A stretch of 64,000 nt of DNA. Origin: SPJN01 sp965229935. GTDB lineage: Bacteria; Pseudomonadota; Alphaproteobacteria; SPJN01. Within the stretch, counting starts at the first letter, position 1; each line of letters starts with the position of its first letter. Shown piece by piece: positions 26,208 to 34,952 of this stretch. The notes under the pieces are model-generated. The model had not been told where the DNA came from, ran no database searches, and saw only the letters and a list, made by a program, of their open reading frames with translations. Both the position numbers and the translations under genes were made by a program. The stretch is from NCBI GenBank assembly GCA_965229935.1, contig CBDDKB010000002.1, positions 1,922,001-1,986,000 on the forward strand, given 5' to 3'.

Positions 26208-28781
26208 ATGACCAAATCATTTTGGGCTGGACGCGCTGCATTTGTGTGCGCGGCATCGCTGATCATCGCTGCACCGGCGGTTGGACAGGACATGGATGAA
26301 ATATTCATGGCTGATGATACAGCGGTAACGGAAACGACGACACCAGCCCCCGCCCCCGAACCCAGCAAAGACCCAGCCCAAGACCCTGCCCTAGACCCCG
26401 ATACAGCCGAAGCCAACGGGGCCGCCGAACCCAAGCGCGCCACGCTGGACGAGATTGTTGTGACCGCCCAAAAGCGGGCAGAGGATATTCAGGACGTGCC
26501 GCTATCGGTCTCTGCCATCGGGGGCGAGGCTTTGAAGGAAAAGAACATCGCCAATATGGAACAGGTAGCGGACGAGATTCCCAACCTCCATATCGAGGCG
26601 CAGCCCAATGCCAGCTATATCTATATGCGCGGCATCGGGTCCGGCTTTAATCGCGGCTTTGAACAATCGGTCGCTATCATCATTGATGATGTGTTTTATG
26701 GGCGCCCGTCCTACCTGTCGAATGGCATGCTGGACCTTTATGCCATCGAAGTGTTGCGCGGCCCGCAAGGAACATTGTTTGGCAAAAACTCTACCGCTGG
26801 GGTGGTGCATTTGCGCACCGTCAAACCGGAACCTGAATGGGCCATCGAAAGCGATTTCCTAATCGGCCAAGATGAAGAACATCGTCTGCGTGGCGCTGTT
26901 CAAGGGCCGGTATTTTCGGATGAGTTGAGCTTCCGGTTTGCGTTTGCCATTCATGAACGCGAAGGCCATATAACCAATACGACACGACAGTTCAGCAAAG
27001 AACGCAATGTCGATACGCAAAATATCCGCCTGAAACTAAGGTGGGAGCCGACAGCAACCTTTGACACTGTTCTATCCATCAATGGCGCTACTGTGAATGA
27101 TGTTGGCCCGGGCGATGAATTGATCAGGGTGCGCCCCCGCCACCTTGCGGCTATGCAGGTGTTTGACAATCGCATGTCCGCCACATTGGGTGATGATCTT
27201 AGCAGTGAAAATCATGAAGGCTTTACCGACCGCGATACATGGGACATCACCTCAAACTCAAACTGGGATGTGTTTGGTGATTACACGATTACAAATGTGT
27301 TGAATGTCGCCTATATGGATGATGACACACAGTTTGATGCGGACTTTTCGCCCATTCCCTTCATCACTCTGAACAATAATGAAAACTTTGATCAGATTTC
27401 AGAGGAGCTGCGCATCACCTCGCCCCCCGGAACGGTCGAATGGGTGGCGGGCCTTTACGCCTATAACGCCAAAATGAAAGCGACCTTTGATATTGGCGCC
27501 TATCTGAATGTTGAAGAAATCGGCTTTGTTACCGGGGCGGTTGATGAACAATATGACAATGCCGAACTGGGGCAGGCCGCCGGTATCAGCATTTGTGTGC
27601 GGCAATTCCCCGACCGCGCCGCTGATTGTTTAAACGGCGGGCTGCAAGGCAATTTCGGCCTACCGCAACAGCTTGAACGGTCATTCACTACATTCGATCA
27701 AAAGACCAGCTCCTACGCGATTTTCGGGCAGGGCACTTGGCATATCACGGATGATTTTTCACTTCTGCTTGGCATACGCGGCACAACCGAAGAAAAAGAG
27801 CTGACCTATGACCATGTTCTGTTAAACCTGATTACCGGACAGGAAGGTGAGGTAACCGCCAACCCGCTGGGCGCATCTGCCTTTCCCGTGATCCAGACGG
27901 GCAATGTGCAATTTTCCGCAAAGCGCACACGCGAAGAAACAGATGTCAGCCCCAAAATGTCACTGACCTATCAGTGGAATGACGATGTGATGACCTATGT
28001 CACCTATGCAAAGGGATTCAAATCAGGCGGCTTCAACGCACAGGCCCTAAACCCCAGCGAGCTGGAATATGAGTCCGAATCCTCTGACGTGTTTGAAATC
28101 GGGATGAAGTCCACATGGCTTGAAGGGGCGGCGCGGTTCAATATCTCTGTCTTTAATTCAGCTTATGAGGACCTTCAAACCACGGCCTTTAACGGCACAA
28201 CTTTTGTGGTTGTGAATGCGGCGACCGCGGACATTACCGGGGTTGAATTTGAAGGGGCGATTGTGCCTGCGGATTATTTGATGGTGACATTCTCAGGCTC
28301 ATGGACGGACGCAATATTTGATTCCTTCCCCACAGGCCCCTGCCCGGCAGAAACAGATGCGGAGTTCCCCAATTTCATCACCAATGCGGCGGGGCTGACA
28401 TCGCCCGGCGTGTGTGACCTGACCGGGGAGCGGCTGGTGAATGTGTCTGAATGGGTGGCCAATGTTGACATTACATTTGACCGTCAGGTGCTGAACTGGC
28501 CATTTCGCTTTGTTGCCGCAATCGGCATGAACTTTGCAACCGATCTGTTCAATGCCTTGGATCATGACCCGATTGACGTGCGCGAGGCGCGCGCCATTTT
28601 CAAGGGCCGCTTTGGCGTGCGTGATATTGAAGAACGGTGGCACTTCACTGTGTTTGGTACAAACCTGACCAATGTGAAGGACCTTTATACCTCCGCCGAT
28701 GTGCCGACCTTTGTCGGCTCCCACTTTGGGGCGCAAACCCCACGGCAACGCTTTTCAGCAGAGCTGGGGGTCAGGTTCTAA
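26208..28781 (+). CDS. TonB-dependent outer-membrane receptor (2 of 3)
   Basis: The protein has about 857 residues from ATG at 26208 (GGGGGG upstream). The signal peptide ends at VGQ. A Pro/Ala/Asp-rich linker (TTTPAPAPEPSKDPAQDPAL) precedes the TonB box LDEIVVTAQKRAED. The plug has YIYMRGIGSGFNRGFEQSVA and LRGPQGTLFGKNSTAGVV. The barrel ends LGVRF, a standard C-terminal Phe signal. A late extracellular loop has GPC...GVCDLTGERLVNV, a Cys pair shared with the other two receptors. It lies downstream of a sulfatase, suggesting a sulfated ligand (inference). Confidence 0.93.
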   Translation: MTKSFWAGRAAFVCAASLIIAAPAVGQDMDEIFMADDTAVTETTTPAPAPEPSKDPAQDPALDPDTAEANGAAEPKRATLDEIVVTAQKRAEDIQDVPLSVSAIGGEALKEKNIANMEQVADEIPNLHIEAQPNASYIYMRGIGSGFNRGFEQSVAIIIDDVFYGRPSYLSNGMLDLYAIEVLRGPQGTLFGKNSTAGVVHLRTVKPEPEWAIESDFLIGQDEEHRLRGAVQGPVFSDELSFRFAFAIHEREGHITNTTRQFSKERNVDTQNIRLKLRWEPTATFDTVLSINGATVNDVGPGDELIRVRPRHLAAMQVFDNRMSATLGDDLSSENHEGFTDRDTWDITSNSNWDVFGDYTITNVLNVAYMDDDTQFDADFSPIPFITLNNNENFDQISEELRITSPPGTVEWVAGLYAYNAKMKATFDIGAYLNVEEIGFVTGAVDEQYDNAELGQAAGISICVRQFPDRAADCLNGGLQGNFGLPQQLERSFTTFDQKTSSYAIFGQGTWHITDDFSLLLGIRGTTEEKELTYDHVLLNLITGQEGEVTANPLGASAFPVIQTGNVQFSAKRTREETDVSPKMSLTYQWNDDVMTYVTYAKGFKSGGFNAQALNPSELEYESESSDVFEIGMKSTWLEGAARFNISVFNSAYEDLQTTAFNGTTFVVVNAATADITGVEFEGAIVPADYLMVTFSGSWTDAIFDSFPTGPCPAETDAEFPNFITNAAGLTSPGVCDLTGERLVNVSEWVANVDITFDRQVLNWPFRFVAAIGMNFATDLFNALDHDPIDVREARAIFKGRFGVRDIEERWHFTVFGTNLTNVKDLYTSADVPTFVGSHFGAQTPRQRFSAELGVRF

Positions 28782-28792
28782 GCCGCAGACTA

Positions 28793-29425
28793 TTAGACGA
28801 CTGCCAAGTTCACCAAGGCAGCGATCAGGGCCAGGATCAGCGCCACGCTGACACGCGGGTGCAGATAGAACGCCACCATCGGCCTTGATGGGAAGGCGAA
28901 TGTCTGGTCAAGCGCGGCCAGTTTGTATGGGTGAATACGCCCAAAATCAGGATCAAGCGCAGCGCGCATCATATCTCTGCGTGACCGATACCGAACCGTC
29001 CCCATCGTGTGCCAGCCGGGGTCTTCTGGTGTATTCTGTGCCTCCACATAGCCGCCGGTGGCGCGCGTCACCAGCGCCGGGTGACCGGCACGTTTCAGCA
29101 AACCGCCGATAAAGGGTTTGGAATAGGCCTGCAACAATTTTAGGGCAGGCATCTGCGCGCCCGTATCAGGATGGGTCACAGGGGATGGATTGAACTTCAG
29201 CAAATTGACCATCAGAAACTCTTTGCCGTCATCCTCCTCCATCACTTTTTTCATGCGGGCAAGAAAAACCTCCCCCTCGGGGCCTTGGGCATCCGGCATT
29301 TGTTTGGCGATCTCCAGAAAGCTGGCAATCTCGTTCGGCTTTAAGGGCCCCCGCCAATTGTCATACCAAAGACGAAACAGAATATAGGCAGCTAACGCGC
29401 CCCCCCAAATCATCGCGGCTGTCAT
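28793..29425 (-). CDS. Membrane-anchored protein with DUF1330-like core
   Basis: The protein has about 210 residues from ATG at 29425 (GGGGAGG upstream). Transmembrane helices occur at both ends (AAMIWGGALAAYILFRLWY and RVSVALILALIAALVNLAVV). Between them are MVNLLKFNP, LLQAYSKPFIGG, GTVRYRSRRDMMRAALDPDF and HPYKLAALDQTF, which recall the dimeric ferredoxin-like DUF1330 domain. Function unknown. It is convergent with the TonB receptor, 11 bases apart. Confidence 0.6.
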   Translation of the reverse strand: MTAAMIWGGALAAYILFRLWYDNWRGPLKPNEIASFLEIAKQMPDAQGPEGEVFLARMKKVMEEDDGKEFLMVNLLKFNPSPVTHPDTGAQMPALKLLQAYSKPFIGGLLKRAGHPALVTRATGGYVEAQNTPEDPGWHTMGTVRYRSRRDMMRAALDPDFGRIHPYKLAALDQTFAFPSRPMVAFYLHPRVSVALILALIAALVNLAVV

Positions 29426-29518
29426 GGCTGACACCTCCCCATCCATTACATATTGGCAGTTAGTGTGTCATTATATTTTCAGCGGCGCAAGCCCAAACTA
29501 CACCACCCGTTACACGCC

Positions 29519-30139
29519 CTAGCCGCTTTGTTCTGCGCGCGCGGCAGCAATATCGGGGCGCAGTAATTCAAAATAAAGCGACGGGCGCGTCGACCCGTCG
29601 GGGGCCGTGCAGTCACGTGACTTGCCTTGGGTGAAGCCCATCTTGGTCAGCAGTTTCTGGGTACGGACATTATCTTCGGCACACGTCATGGCCAGCAATT
29701 GAATGCCCATATCCTTGAACAGCCACATAAAGATACTGCCCGCGCCTTCTGATCCGCGATGCTTGTTTTGCAGGCTGGCCCGCATGCCGCCGCCCATCTC
29801 GGCAGAGGCACGGTCCGGCCAAACCTGTAAATCGGCAAAGCCCATGACCTGCCCGCCCTCATCGCGGGTGATCATCAACACACCTTCGCCCGCTGCGCGC
29901 TCACGCAGATGCTGGTCAATCCAGCCCTGCACCCACTCAAGCGTCACATCATTCGGGATTGTGTAAAGCGGCCCATTCACTTTCGGATCAGACAAAAGAT
30001 CAAGCAGACCTTCGGCATCCTCAGCCACGGCAACCCTATGCCCGCTTTCGTCAATGCCATCCATAGAGCGGATCATGTTTCTGATCCGCATTTCTTCATC
30101 AGCCGAAACTGTAATGACTGTATCGGGAGGTAACTCCAT
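29519..30139 (-). CDS. GNAT-family N-acetyltransferase
   Basis: The protein has 206 residues. The acetyl-CoA binding region is visible as MGGGMRASLQNKHRGSEGAGSIFMWLFKDMGIQLLAMTCAEDNVRTQKLLTKMGFTQ, the usual helix-strand followed by N-x-x-x-x-x-LLxKxGF of the RimJ-like Acetyltransf_3 group. An upstream strand set has VMGFADLQVWP. The acceptor is unknown. It precedes a methyltransferase operon on the same strand but is 61 bases downstream of it. Confidence 0.78.
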   Translation of the reverse strand: MELPPDTVITVSADEEMRIRNMIRSMDGIDESGHRVAVAEDAEGLLDLLSDPKVNGPLYTIPNDVTLEWVQGWIDQHLRERAAGEGVLMITRDEGGQVMGFADLQVWPDRASAEMGGGMRASLQNKHRGSEGAGSIFMWLFKDMGIQLLAMTCAEDNVRTQKLLTKMGFTQGKSRDCTAPDGSTRPSLYFELLRPDIAAARAEQSG

Positions 30140-30199
30140 GCCGCCTGCGCCCCTTCTTTATTTTATTTGCCGCAAGGGTGCAGGGCGACGCGCGATAGT

Positions 30200-30967
30200 T
30201 CAAGTGCGGATCGCGTGATAGGCCGTGGTGACATAGGGAAATGTTACCGGGTTCTGCCCCGCCAAATCCGGCGTTGCCGCAATCAGCGCAACAATCGCCG
30301 CCCGCACCTTATCCTGATCAGCATCAGGCAGGGCGGCAATAAAGCTAACGGACATGATACGGTCAATAATCACCTGTTCTGCTGGCCCCGTGTGACCATG
30401 CGGTATCGTCATCTGGGTCAACGGCGTCAACCCATTGGTTGGAAACAGCACCTTCCAATCCCCTTTGTCATGGCGCGGGGCATCGCCCTCGTAAGGGCGC
30501 ATAATCTCAGTCAACGCGGCAACCCATGGGGTCCGTTGGTCACGCCTGTTCCAGATCAGGCCCAGACGCCCGCCGGGCTTTAACACACGTTTGATTTCAG
30601 AAAGCGCGGTTTGATTGGCAAACCAGTGAAATGATTGCGCGCAAACCACCACATCAACTGACTGATCATCCAGCGGTATCGCTTCGGCCTGCGCGGTGAT
30701 TGTTTTAATAGAGGGATAAGCCTCGCCAAGGGCAGTAAGCATTTCCGGCACAGGATCAAGCGCCCAAACAGTTGCACCAGTTTGGCTCAATAATGATGTG
30801 AACTTGCCCGTGCCTGCGCCAAGTTCCAACACCTTGCTGTCTGGTCCGATCCCCAAAGCATCGGTCAGCCAATCCATAACGGCAACAGGATAATCGGGCC
30901 GCCCGCGCACATAAGTATCTGCAGCCTTTTGATAGCCTTGCGCGGCTGCATCATGGATTGTGGTCAT
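30200..30967 (-). CDS. SAM-dependent methyltransferase (Methyltransf_11 type)
   Basis: The protein has 255 residues. The N-terminus AAAQGYQKAADTYVRGRPDYP is characteristic of a common class I subgroup. Motif I is VLELGAGTGKFTSLL, followed by VWALDPVPEML, then SVDVVVCAQSFHWF and LKPGGRLGLIWNRRD. The substrate is unknown. Its start overlaps the stop of the EamA transporter as ATGA, so the two are co-translated and the transporter may export or import its substrate. Confidence 0.88.
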   Translation of the reverse strand: MTTIHDAAAQGYQKAADTYVRGRPDYPVAVMDWLTDALGIGPDSKVLELGAGTGKFTSLLSQTGATVWALDPVPEMLTALGEAYPSIKTITAQAEAIPLDDQSVDVVVCAQSFHWFANQTALSEIKRVLKPGGRLGLIWNRRDQRTPWVAALTEIMRPYEGDAPRHDKGDWKVLFPTNGLTPLTQMTIPHGHTGPAEQVIIDRIMSVSFIAALPDADQDKVRAAIVALIAATPDLAGQNPVTFPYVTTAYHAIRT

Positions 30968-31860
30968 GATGATTTGGCGACCTGCACCTCACGATAGGTA
31001 AGGTACAGGCTGGCCCCTACAATGATAATCGCCCCACCGATTGTGATCGCATCGGGCACGTCACCAAAAAAGATAAAGCCTGCCAACCCAGCAAAGATCA
31101 AACGTGTGTAATCAATCGGCGCAATCGCCGTTGCCTCGCCCACCGCATAGCCCTTGATAAAGCAGGTCTGCCCAGTGACCGACACAATCCCCATCAGGAT
31201 CAACATGCCAAGCTGGGTCCAACTCGGCGTTACCCATTGCATATAGGTTGGAATGCCCGTCACGATCAGCCCGGCAATGGCGGCATAGGCGACCTGAATG
31301 GCGGTATTTTCTGTACGCGACAGGATCTTGATCAGGATAATGGTCAAGCCGCCACAAAAGGCACCCGCCACTGCAACAAGTGCGGCTGGCTCAATCGCCC
31401 CTGTGGGTCTGACCATAATCAACACCCCGACAAAACCGACAAGGGTGACCAATATCCGGCGCGGGCCCATCACTTCCCGCAGGATAAGCACAGCCAATAT
31501 CGCCACAAACAAGGTGCGGGAAAATGTGATGGTGATCGCGTCGGCAAGCGGGATATAGATCACGGCATAAAGCCCGCACATCATGGTCAAACTGCCCACC
31601 ACTGCACGCACGCCCATCAACACAGGCCGTCCCGTCCGCAAACCGCCAGACCCTGCGCGCAACAAAAACGGCATGGACATGCAAAAGCCCATCAAGGCGC
31701 GGAAGAAAATCACTTGGATCGACGGAAGCTCGCTGCCCAATTGTTTGGCCAGCGTCGTCATGCCCGTCAGGCACAGGCTGGCAGCCAACAACCACAAGGC
31801 GCCCTGCAAATTGGGCGGCAGCCCCTTTAGCCCTAACCGGCGCTCACCACCCTGTGTCAC
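30964..31860 (-). CDS. EamA/DMT-family transporter
   Basis: The protein has 298 residues with ten predicted membrane helices in two EamA repeats (LQGALWLLAASLCLTGMTTLAKQLG...; ALVAVAGAFCGGLTIILIKIL...). The start is GTG. The family moves small metabolites, often amino acids or nucleosides, across the inner membrane by exchange or proton coupling. The substrate cannot be read. It starts 5 bases after the MBL-fold gene and overlaps the methyltransferase by 4 bases, forming a three-gene operon. Confidence 0.88.
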   Translation of the reverse strand: MTQGGERRLGLKGLPPNLQGALWLLAASLCLTGMTTLAKQLGSELPSIQVIFFRALMGFCMSMPFLLRAGSGGLRTGRPVLMGVRAVVGSLTMMCGLYAVIYIPLADAITITFSRTLFVAILAVLILREVMGPRRILVTLVGFVGVLIMVRPTGAIEPAALVAVAGAFCGGLTIILIKILSRTENTAIQVAYAAIAGLIVTGIPTYMQWVTPSWTQLGMLILMGIVSVTGQTCFIKGYAVGEATAIAPIDYTRLIFAGLAGFIFFGDVPDAITIGGAIIIVGASLYLTYREVQVAKSS

Positions 31861-31865
31861 CTTGA

Positions 31866-32516
31866 TCAGCCAGCAACAGTGTCAGAGACAAACGGGTTCA
31901 TTGCCCGTTCCTGCCCAAAGGTTGAGGTCGGGCCGTGCCCCGGCACAAAGGTAATATCATCGCCCAGCGGAAACAGCTTTTCCCGGATTGAGCTGATTAG
32001 CGCCTGCGCATCCCCCATGGGGAAATCTGTCCGCCCGATCGAATATTGGAACAATACATCGCCAACAACTGCCAAGCGGTGCGTTTGATCAACAAAGACC
32101 ACATGACCAGGGGTGTGGCCGGGGCAATGAAACACATCAAGGGTGATCTTGCCGAAGCTGACCTGATCGCCATCCGTCAGCCACCGATCCGGCACAAAGG
32201 CACGGGCGCCGGGCATGCCGTAATTGGCGCCCTGATCCGGCAGCTTTTCAATCCAGAAAGTGTCGGCCTCTTCCGGCCCTTCGATAGGCAGGCTGTGGCG
32301 GTCTGCATATTCCGCCAACTGCCCTGCATGGTCGATATGCCCGTGGGTGCACAGCACTTTCACAAGCCTGACCCCCTGTTGGGCAACAGCGCCATCAACC
32401 TTGTCCAAATCACCACCGGGATCGACGACGACCCCTTCCATGGTTTCGTCGCACCACATTAATGAGCAATTCTGTTCAAAGGCCGTCACAGGGACGATCA
32501 TTACCTTGAGAGCCAT
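31866..32516 (-). CDS. MBL-fold metallo-hydrolase (glyoxalase II-like)
   Basis: The protein has 216 residues from ATG at 32516 (AAAGG upstream). The metal-binding THGHIDH motif, later His in FHCPGHTPGHV, Asp in VVGDVLFQYSIGRTDFP and His in VPGHGPTSTFG complete the binuclear site. It resembles YcbL-like glyoxalase II enzymes that hydrolyse S-lactoylglutathione or similar thioesters. It is the first gene of the operon with the EamA transporter and methyltransferase. Confidence 0.88.
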   Translation of the reverse strand: MALKVMIVPVTAFEQNCSLMWCDETMEGVVVDPGGDLDKVDGAVAQQGVRLVKVLCTHGHIDHAGQLAEYADRHSLPIEGPEEADTFWIEKLPDQGANYGMPGARAFVPDRWLTDGDQVSFGKITLDVFHCPGHTPGHVVFVDQTHRLAVVGDVLFQYSIGRTDFPMGDAQALISSIREKLFPLGDDITFVPGHGPTSTFGQERAMNPFVSDTVAG

Positions 32517-32600
32517 CAATCAACCTTTCACTATCCTGCCCGTTTCATGACACGGGCAGGGCCGTTCCGCAAGTGGTGGCACATACGGGGCGCATACTGC

Positions 32601-33041
32601 CTAAGCAGCGGCCAACGACGCCTTGGTCTTGGTGACCTGCAGGGCTGCGTTTGCCGCCTCGTTCCCTTTCTTGACGAAATGGGCGCGGAAGAAATTATTG
32701 TGATCGTCAGTTTCCTGATAATGATGCGGCGTCAGCGAAACCGACAGAACAGGCACGCCTGTGTCCATCCCGGCGCGCATCAACCCGTCAACAACTGCCT
32801 GCGCCACAAAATCGTGACGATAAATACCGCCATCAACCACAAAGGCGGCGGCAATCACTGCATCATAATTTCCGGTTTCGGCAAGCTGTTTGGCAAGCAA
32901 TGGCATTTCAAAGGCACCGGGCACATCAAACACATCGGTCTGATCTGCGGGGATCAACTCGTTAAAGCCGACCAAGGCCTGATCAACAATATCAGAATGC
33001 CAATTGGCCTTAATGAATGCGTAGCGGGGTCGTGTCGTCAT
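32601..33041 (-). CDS. ribH: 6,7-dimethyl-8-ribityllumazine synthase, type II
   Basis: The protein has 146 residues from ATG at 33041, supported by GGAGG 7 bases upstream; an earlier GTG lies in front of that site. It condenses 3,4-dihydroxy-2-butanone 4-phosphate with the ribitylamino-uracil in riboflavin synthesis. Landmarks are VPGAFEMPLLAKQLAETGNYDAVIAAAFVVDGGIYRHDFVAQAVVDGLM and GVPVLSVSLTPHHYQET. The last piece and its short, non-canonical ends fit the decameric type II (RibH2) seen in Brucella and Mesorhizobium. It is directly preceded by an FMN riboswitch. Confidence 0.9.
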   Translation of the reverse strand: MTTRPRYAFIKANWHSDIVDQALVGFNELIPADQTDVFDVPGAFEMPLLAKQLAETGNYDAVIAAAFVVDGGIYRHDFVAQAVVDGLMRAGMDTGVPVLSVSLTPHHYQETDDHNNFFRAHFVKKGNEAANAALQVTKTKASLAAA

Positions 33042-33111
33042 GATCATTCCTCCAAGCAAAGACACTTACCCAAGGCGATCACGCATACGCACACACAAAA
33101 GCGTGCGCGTT

Positions 33112-33277
33112 GTCATCTCTTCCATCCGGACTTTAACCGTCGGCCCAGGAATCACACCTGATCTGCTTGACCCTTTCTGTCATATTGATCAGAAAGGCGC
33201 TCGCGGGCTTTTACACATCTGAACATCAGTAAAGATGCGCAATCACCGCCGGTGGGGAGTTCCACCCCGCCCTGAGA
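33112..33277 (-). promoter_or_regulatory. FMN riboswitch (RFN element) controlling ribH
   Basis: Read on the minus strand, the element contains all RFN landmarks: CAGGGCGGGGTGGAACTCCC, ACCGGCGGT, AGCCCGCGAGC, a variable hairpin, GGTGTGATTCCTGGGCCGACGG, and TTAAAGTCCGGATGGAAGAGATGAC. It lies about 70 bases before the ribH start. Just beyond it a GC-rich hairpin (GCGCACGC with TGTGTGCG) could form the expression platform. FMN binding would reduce ribH expression. Confidence 0.93.
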
Positions 33278-33368
33278 ACAGTCTAATTTTGATAAATTAT
33301 CATGGCGCGTCAAGCCTGTTCTGCTTGACGTAGGGGCCGCCGCCGCGCATTGGCGCAAATGTGGACAA

Positions 33369-34130
33369 TCACGTGCCGCGCGTGTCGCCAAACAGGCGGA
33401 TATGCAGCCGATCTGAATAATTCACGCGCCGCGCAACACAGGCATCGATCAGCCAATCGGCCTTGTCATTCAACGCCGCAGCGCTTGTGCCTTCCGGCAT
33501 GAAATAGGTACGCGCCGCCGGAATGGCAAAGGCCCGCATCAGGGCATCAACCTCGGCCAGTTCACCCTCATGGCTCAACACAAACTTAAAAAAAGTATGG
33601 GGCTGTCCGGCAAGATATGTCAGCGCCTCTGGCCGCTGACGCTTCTCAAGCTCGTTCTTTGAGCTGTCGAGCTTGGGCGAGACATTGATCTGATCAATCT
33701 TGGTCACCAACACAGGGTCGGGCAACAAGGTGCCATTTGTCTCAACTTCAAACACAAAGCTGGGATCAAGGCTGCGCAAGCCGTCGATTGCATCGGCAAT
33801 GGCCCCTTGCTGCAACAGGGGTTCACCCCCGGTGAAGATCACACGGCGGGGGCGCAATTTTTTGACCGCTGCAATAATCGACTTGGTATCGCTAAGCGCT
33901 ATTTCAGCCTTTGGGTCAAAGCGTTTGCCCCCTTCTTCAAGATCACGATGGGCAAAATCGCTGCCGATGAAATTCCACGTATAGGGCGTGTCACACCACC
34001 AGCAGTGCAAATTACAGGTCGAAAAGCGGACAAAGGTGGCAGGTTGGCCTGCGCTTGGCCCTTCGCCCTGAACAGAGGCAAAAATCTCAGGCGTTTCAGC
34101 ATCAATGCGCGCCAGCTTCACAGCCACCAT
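33369..34130 (-). CDS. queE: 7-carboxy-7-deazaguanine synthase
   Basis: The protein has 253 residues. It is a radical-SAM enzyme with the CX3CX2C cluster Cys39-Cys43-Cys46 (STCNLHCWWCDTPYTWNF). The N-terminal EIFASVQGEGPSAGQPATFVRFS and RVIFTGGEPLLQQ are typical of QueE, which converts 6-carboxy-tetrahydropterin to 7-carboxy-7-deazaguanine for queuosine or 7-deazaguanine modification. No other que gene is in the window. It is monocistronic here, with no visible preQ1 riboswitch in front. Confidence 0.92.
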   Translation of the reverse strand: MVAVKLARIDAETPEIFASVQGEGPSAGQPATFVRFSTCNLHCWWCDTPYTWNFIGSDFAHRDLEEGGKRFDPKAEIALSDTKSIIAAVKKLRPRRVIFTGGEPLLQQGAIADAIDGLRSLDPSFVFEVETNGTLLPDPVLVTKIDQINVSPKLDSSKNELEKRQRPEALTYLAGQPHTFFKFVLSHEGELAEVDALMRAFAIPAARTYFMPEGTSAAALNDKADWLIDACVARRVNYSDRLHIRLFGDTRGT

Positions 34131-34223
34131 TGTCGGGATCCCTAAGCAAAATCAGTTCTATTCCTACATATCAGGCCACTGACGATTTGGCATCACAAAT
34201 CAAACTGGTACGCCCGGTCGCAC

Positions 34224-34237
34224 CTGATCTGGATCAA
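34224..34237. promoter_or_regulatory. FNR/CRP-like site CTGAT-CTGG-ATCAA upstream of ompW
   Basis: Thirteen of the 14 positions fit TTGAT-N4-ATCAA, with one mismatch at the first base. It lies 70 bases before the ompW start and in the gap shared with queE. OmpW is FNR-controlled in several bacteria, which fits, but no regulator gene is visible here. Confidence 0.5.
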
Positions 34238-34307
34238 TGGCGGCACAACCACAGGGGTATATGAGAAAGGTGTCATTAACTTTGTTGAGAGAGGCTCACC
34301 CCCCAAA

Positions 34308-34952
34308 ATGACCAAGAATAAAACACTATCCGCCCTGTCCGGTCTGGCGATTGCCGCCAGCATGTTGGCAGCACCCGCAGCCTTGGCAAAGGATCCTGAC
34401 GCAGGTTGGATGATCCGCGCCCGCGCCGTTGGCGTTGTGCCTGACGAAGGCGGCTCAACCTCGATCGGCGGCAAGCCCAAAATCGAAAATTCGCTCGTCC
34501 CTGAGATTGATATCTCTTACTTCTTCAACAAAACCACAGCGGTTGAGTTGATTTTGGCAACAACGCCCCATGATGCGAAGGTCAAAGGGTCTGCATTGGG
34601 TGATGTTGATCTTGGTAACGTGTGGTTGTTACCGCCAACCTTGTTGTTGCAGCACCATTTTGTGTCTGACAGTAAGTTCAAGCCCTATATCGGTGCCGGG
34701 ATCAACTACACATTCTTTTATAATGATGACACGCCCAATAGCGGCCCTGTGACCGAGATCGATTATGATGATGGGTTCGGCTTCGCCCTGCAGGCCGGTG
34801 TTGATTATCACTATAAGGATAATTGGTACCTGAACCTTGATGTGAAACACATTTGGTTAAGCACAGACGTATCGGTCAATAATGGCGGCGTTACCGCCGA
34901 TGTCGATATCGACCCGTGGCTGATCGGCCTTGGCGTCGGCTATCGTTATTGA
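34308..34952 (+). CDS. ompW: OmpW-family outer-membrane protein
   Basis: The protein has 214 residues. The signal peptide ends at ALAK. The mature part starts with WMIRARAVGVVPDE, typical of OmpW. It has GGKPKIENSLVPEIDISYFFNKTTAVELILATTPHD, LLPPTLLLQHHF, FKPYIGAGINYTFFYND and YLNLDVKHIWLSTDV, and ends in LGVGYRY. It forms an eight-stranded barrel with a hydrophobic channel for small hydrophobic molecules. Its stop overlaps the convergent SGNH-like gene by 7 bases. It is likely controlled by an FNR-like site upstream. Confidence 0.93.
   Translation: MTKNKTLSALSGLAIAASMLAAPAALAKDPDAGWMIRARAVGVVPDEGGSTSIGGKPKIENSLVPEIDISYFFNKTTAVELILATTPHDAKVKGSALGDVDLGNVWLLPPTLLLQHHFVSDSKFKPYIGAGINYTFFYNDDTPNSGPVTEIDYDDGFGFALQAGVDYHYKDNWYLNLDVKHIWLSTDVSVNNGGVTADVDIDPWLIGLGVGYRY

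Noticed and set aside
31237..31830. Plus-strand open frame of about 197 codons rich in His and Gln
   Set aside because: Antisense to the EamA transporter; His/Gln richness is a by-product of reading hydrophobic codons backwards.
34131..34307. preQ1 riboswitch in front of queE
   Set aside because: No characteristic C-rich hairpin followed by an A-rich tail was found on the minus strand.
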